From NCBI GenBank assembly GCA_003342895.1, contig PTFA01000005.1, forward strand, positions 2,340,274 to 2,404,273: DNA of 64,000 nucleotides. The letters are read 5' to 3'. The DNA is from Casuarius casuarius (taxonomy: Eukaryota; Chordata; Aves; Casuariiformes; Casuariidae). The notes below the pieces were generated by a model that was not told where the DNA came from, made no database searches, and saw only the letters and a program-made list of their open reading frames with translations. The translations under genes were made by a program, and so were the position numbers. Positions 63,261 through 64,000 of this stretch are shown in pieces; the first letter of the stretch is position 1, and each line of letters begins with the position of its first letter.

Positions 63261-64000
63261 AGCATACACTATCAGGGAGGTAGTAACATCTTCACATATT
63301 TCATTTGCAGAACAGTGTTACTGCAAAATGTTCTTGTATCTCTTTTTGAGAGGTTCTAACCCCTCTTAAATTTGCAGCGGCTTACTGAAACTTGATGGCA
63401 ACAAATCTCTCCAGCCTTTTGACAGGTAGAGATTTTCCATGTTTTTCCCTTTGAAATTCTGTTCCAAAGAATTTCCTTCCTCTCAGTTGCACTCCATCTC
63501 CTTCTCCTGGGCAGGAGCTCCTCACAACTCAAGAAATCCAGGCAGGCTCCTCTCCATCCCTTGCACTGATCCACCTCTCCTCCCCATTCCTGTCCCAGGC
63601 CTTTCAAGGTACCAGCTTTCTCCTGCTAGTTCAGTACCTAAAGTGCTATCAGTTTAAGATATAAAGCTTACGTTCCCAGCTATGATTTTATGATCTTATT
63701 ATAAGTTTATGAGGTTATAATAAGGGTTTATTACATTGTATAAGACAAGTGTATTTCTATTGTTTTTCTTTTAGGACAATGAGAATTATGTACAAACACA
63801 CCTAAATACAACAAAGATTATTATTATTACATGACAACAGCCAAGTTCTTAGAACTCAAGGAATGACAGATATAATGTTGTCCAACCAACTTTAATTAGC
63901 CTAACGTTTTCTCCTCTTCTTCCTGTCCCTCTTAAAACCATGGTGGACTCTAGTGAAATCACTGCATCCATTGTTTCCCACTGGATCCAATCTCATCCAG
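63261..64000. other. Right-edge flank, nothing recognised
   Basis: No gene or clear repeat is visible up to the end of the window. Confidence 0.5.

Noticed and set aside
1..64000. CRISPR array, bacterial operon, tRNA or rRNA genes
   Set aside because: No regularly spaced direct repeats, prokaryotic gene density, or tRNA A/B-box cloverleaf or rRNA sequence was seen; the window is vertebrate.

Overview
This is vertebrate nuclear DNA, most likely from a sauropsid (bird, crocodilian or turtle). The evidence is a long CR1 LINE with the CR1-type 3' end (an ATTCTGTG-like repeat and no poly(A) tail), scattered old MIR/L3-like remnants, no Alu or L1, and one very GC-rich CpG island in otherwise AT-leaning DNA. 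Single n bases scattered through the window are unresolved consensus positions of a draft assembly. I cannot tell the three groups apart from this window.

Only one real protein-coding gene can be supported. On the minus strand, 59578 down to 59076 is a first coding exon that begins with the N-terminus I recognise as IQSEC3 (BRAG3/synArfGEF, a postsynaptic Arf-GEF). It has an in-frame stop upstream of the ATG and ends at a strong splice donor with phase 2. It lies in a CpG island (about 59085-60180) that carries an unusual alternating CA/CG tract and GC-box, NRF1-like and YY1-like sites. Everything from 59075 down to 1 would then be intron 1. I found no Sec7, IQ or PH coding exon in it, so the intron is probably at least 59 kb and exon 2 lies outside the window.

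Layout: 1-28860 is mostly unique intronic sequence. It holds a 28-bp tandem pair (4971), an old L3/MIR-like piece (7.1 kb), a conserved-noncoding-element candidate (8.1-8.4 kb), an AC microsatellite (10.05 kb), a decayed AT-rich interspersed repeat (13.2-13.8 kb) and a 124-bp inverted repeat with arms 97.6% identical, spaced 1.74 kb apart (14152 and 16018). At 28861-31930 there is a minus-strand, 5'-truncated, dead CR1 LINE with endonuclease and reverse transcriptase remnants, interrupted by a small opposite-orientation CR1 tail. From 31.9 to 59 kb there are MIR-like remnants, one half of a dispersed repeat pair, a palindrome-rich patch (44.3-44.6 kb) and an A43 tract. From 60.2 to 64 kb is upstream flank with one more MIR-like remnant and an AT-rich patch dense in homeobox/POU-type motifs.

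I did not find an undescribed multi-gene system. The items most worth checking are the near-identical inverted repeat, the Z-DNA-prone tract just upstream of the start codon, the nested CR1, and the conserved-element candidate at 8.1-8.4 kb.
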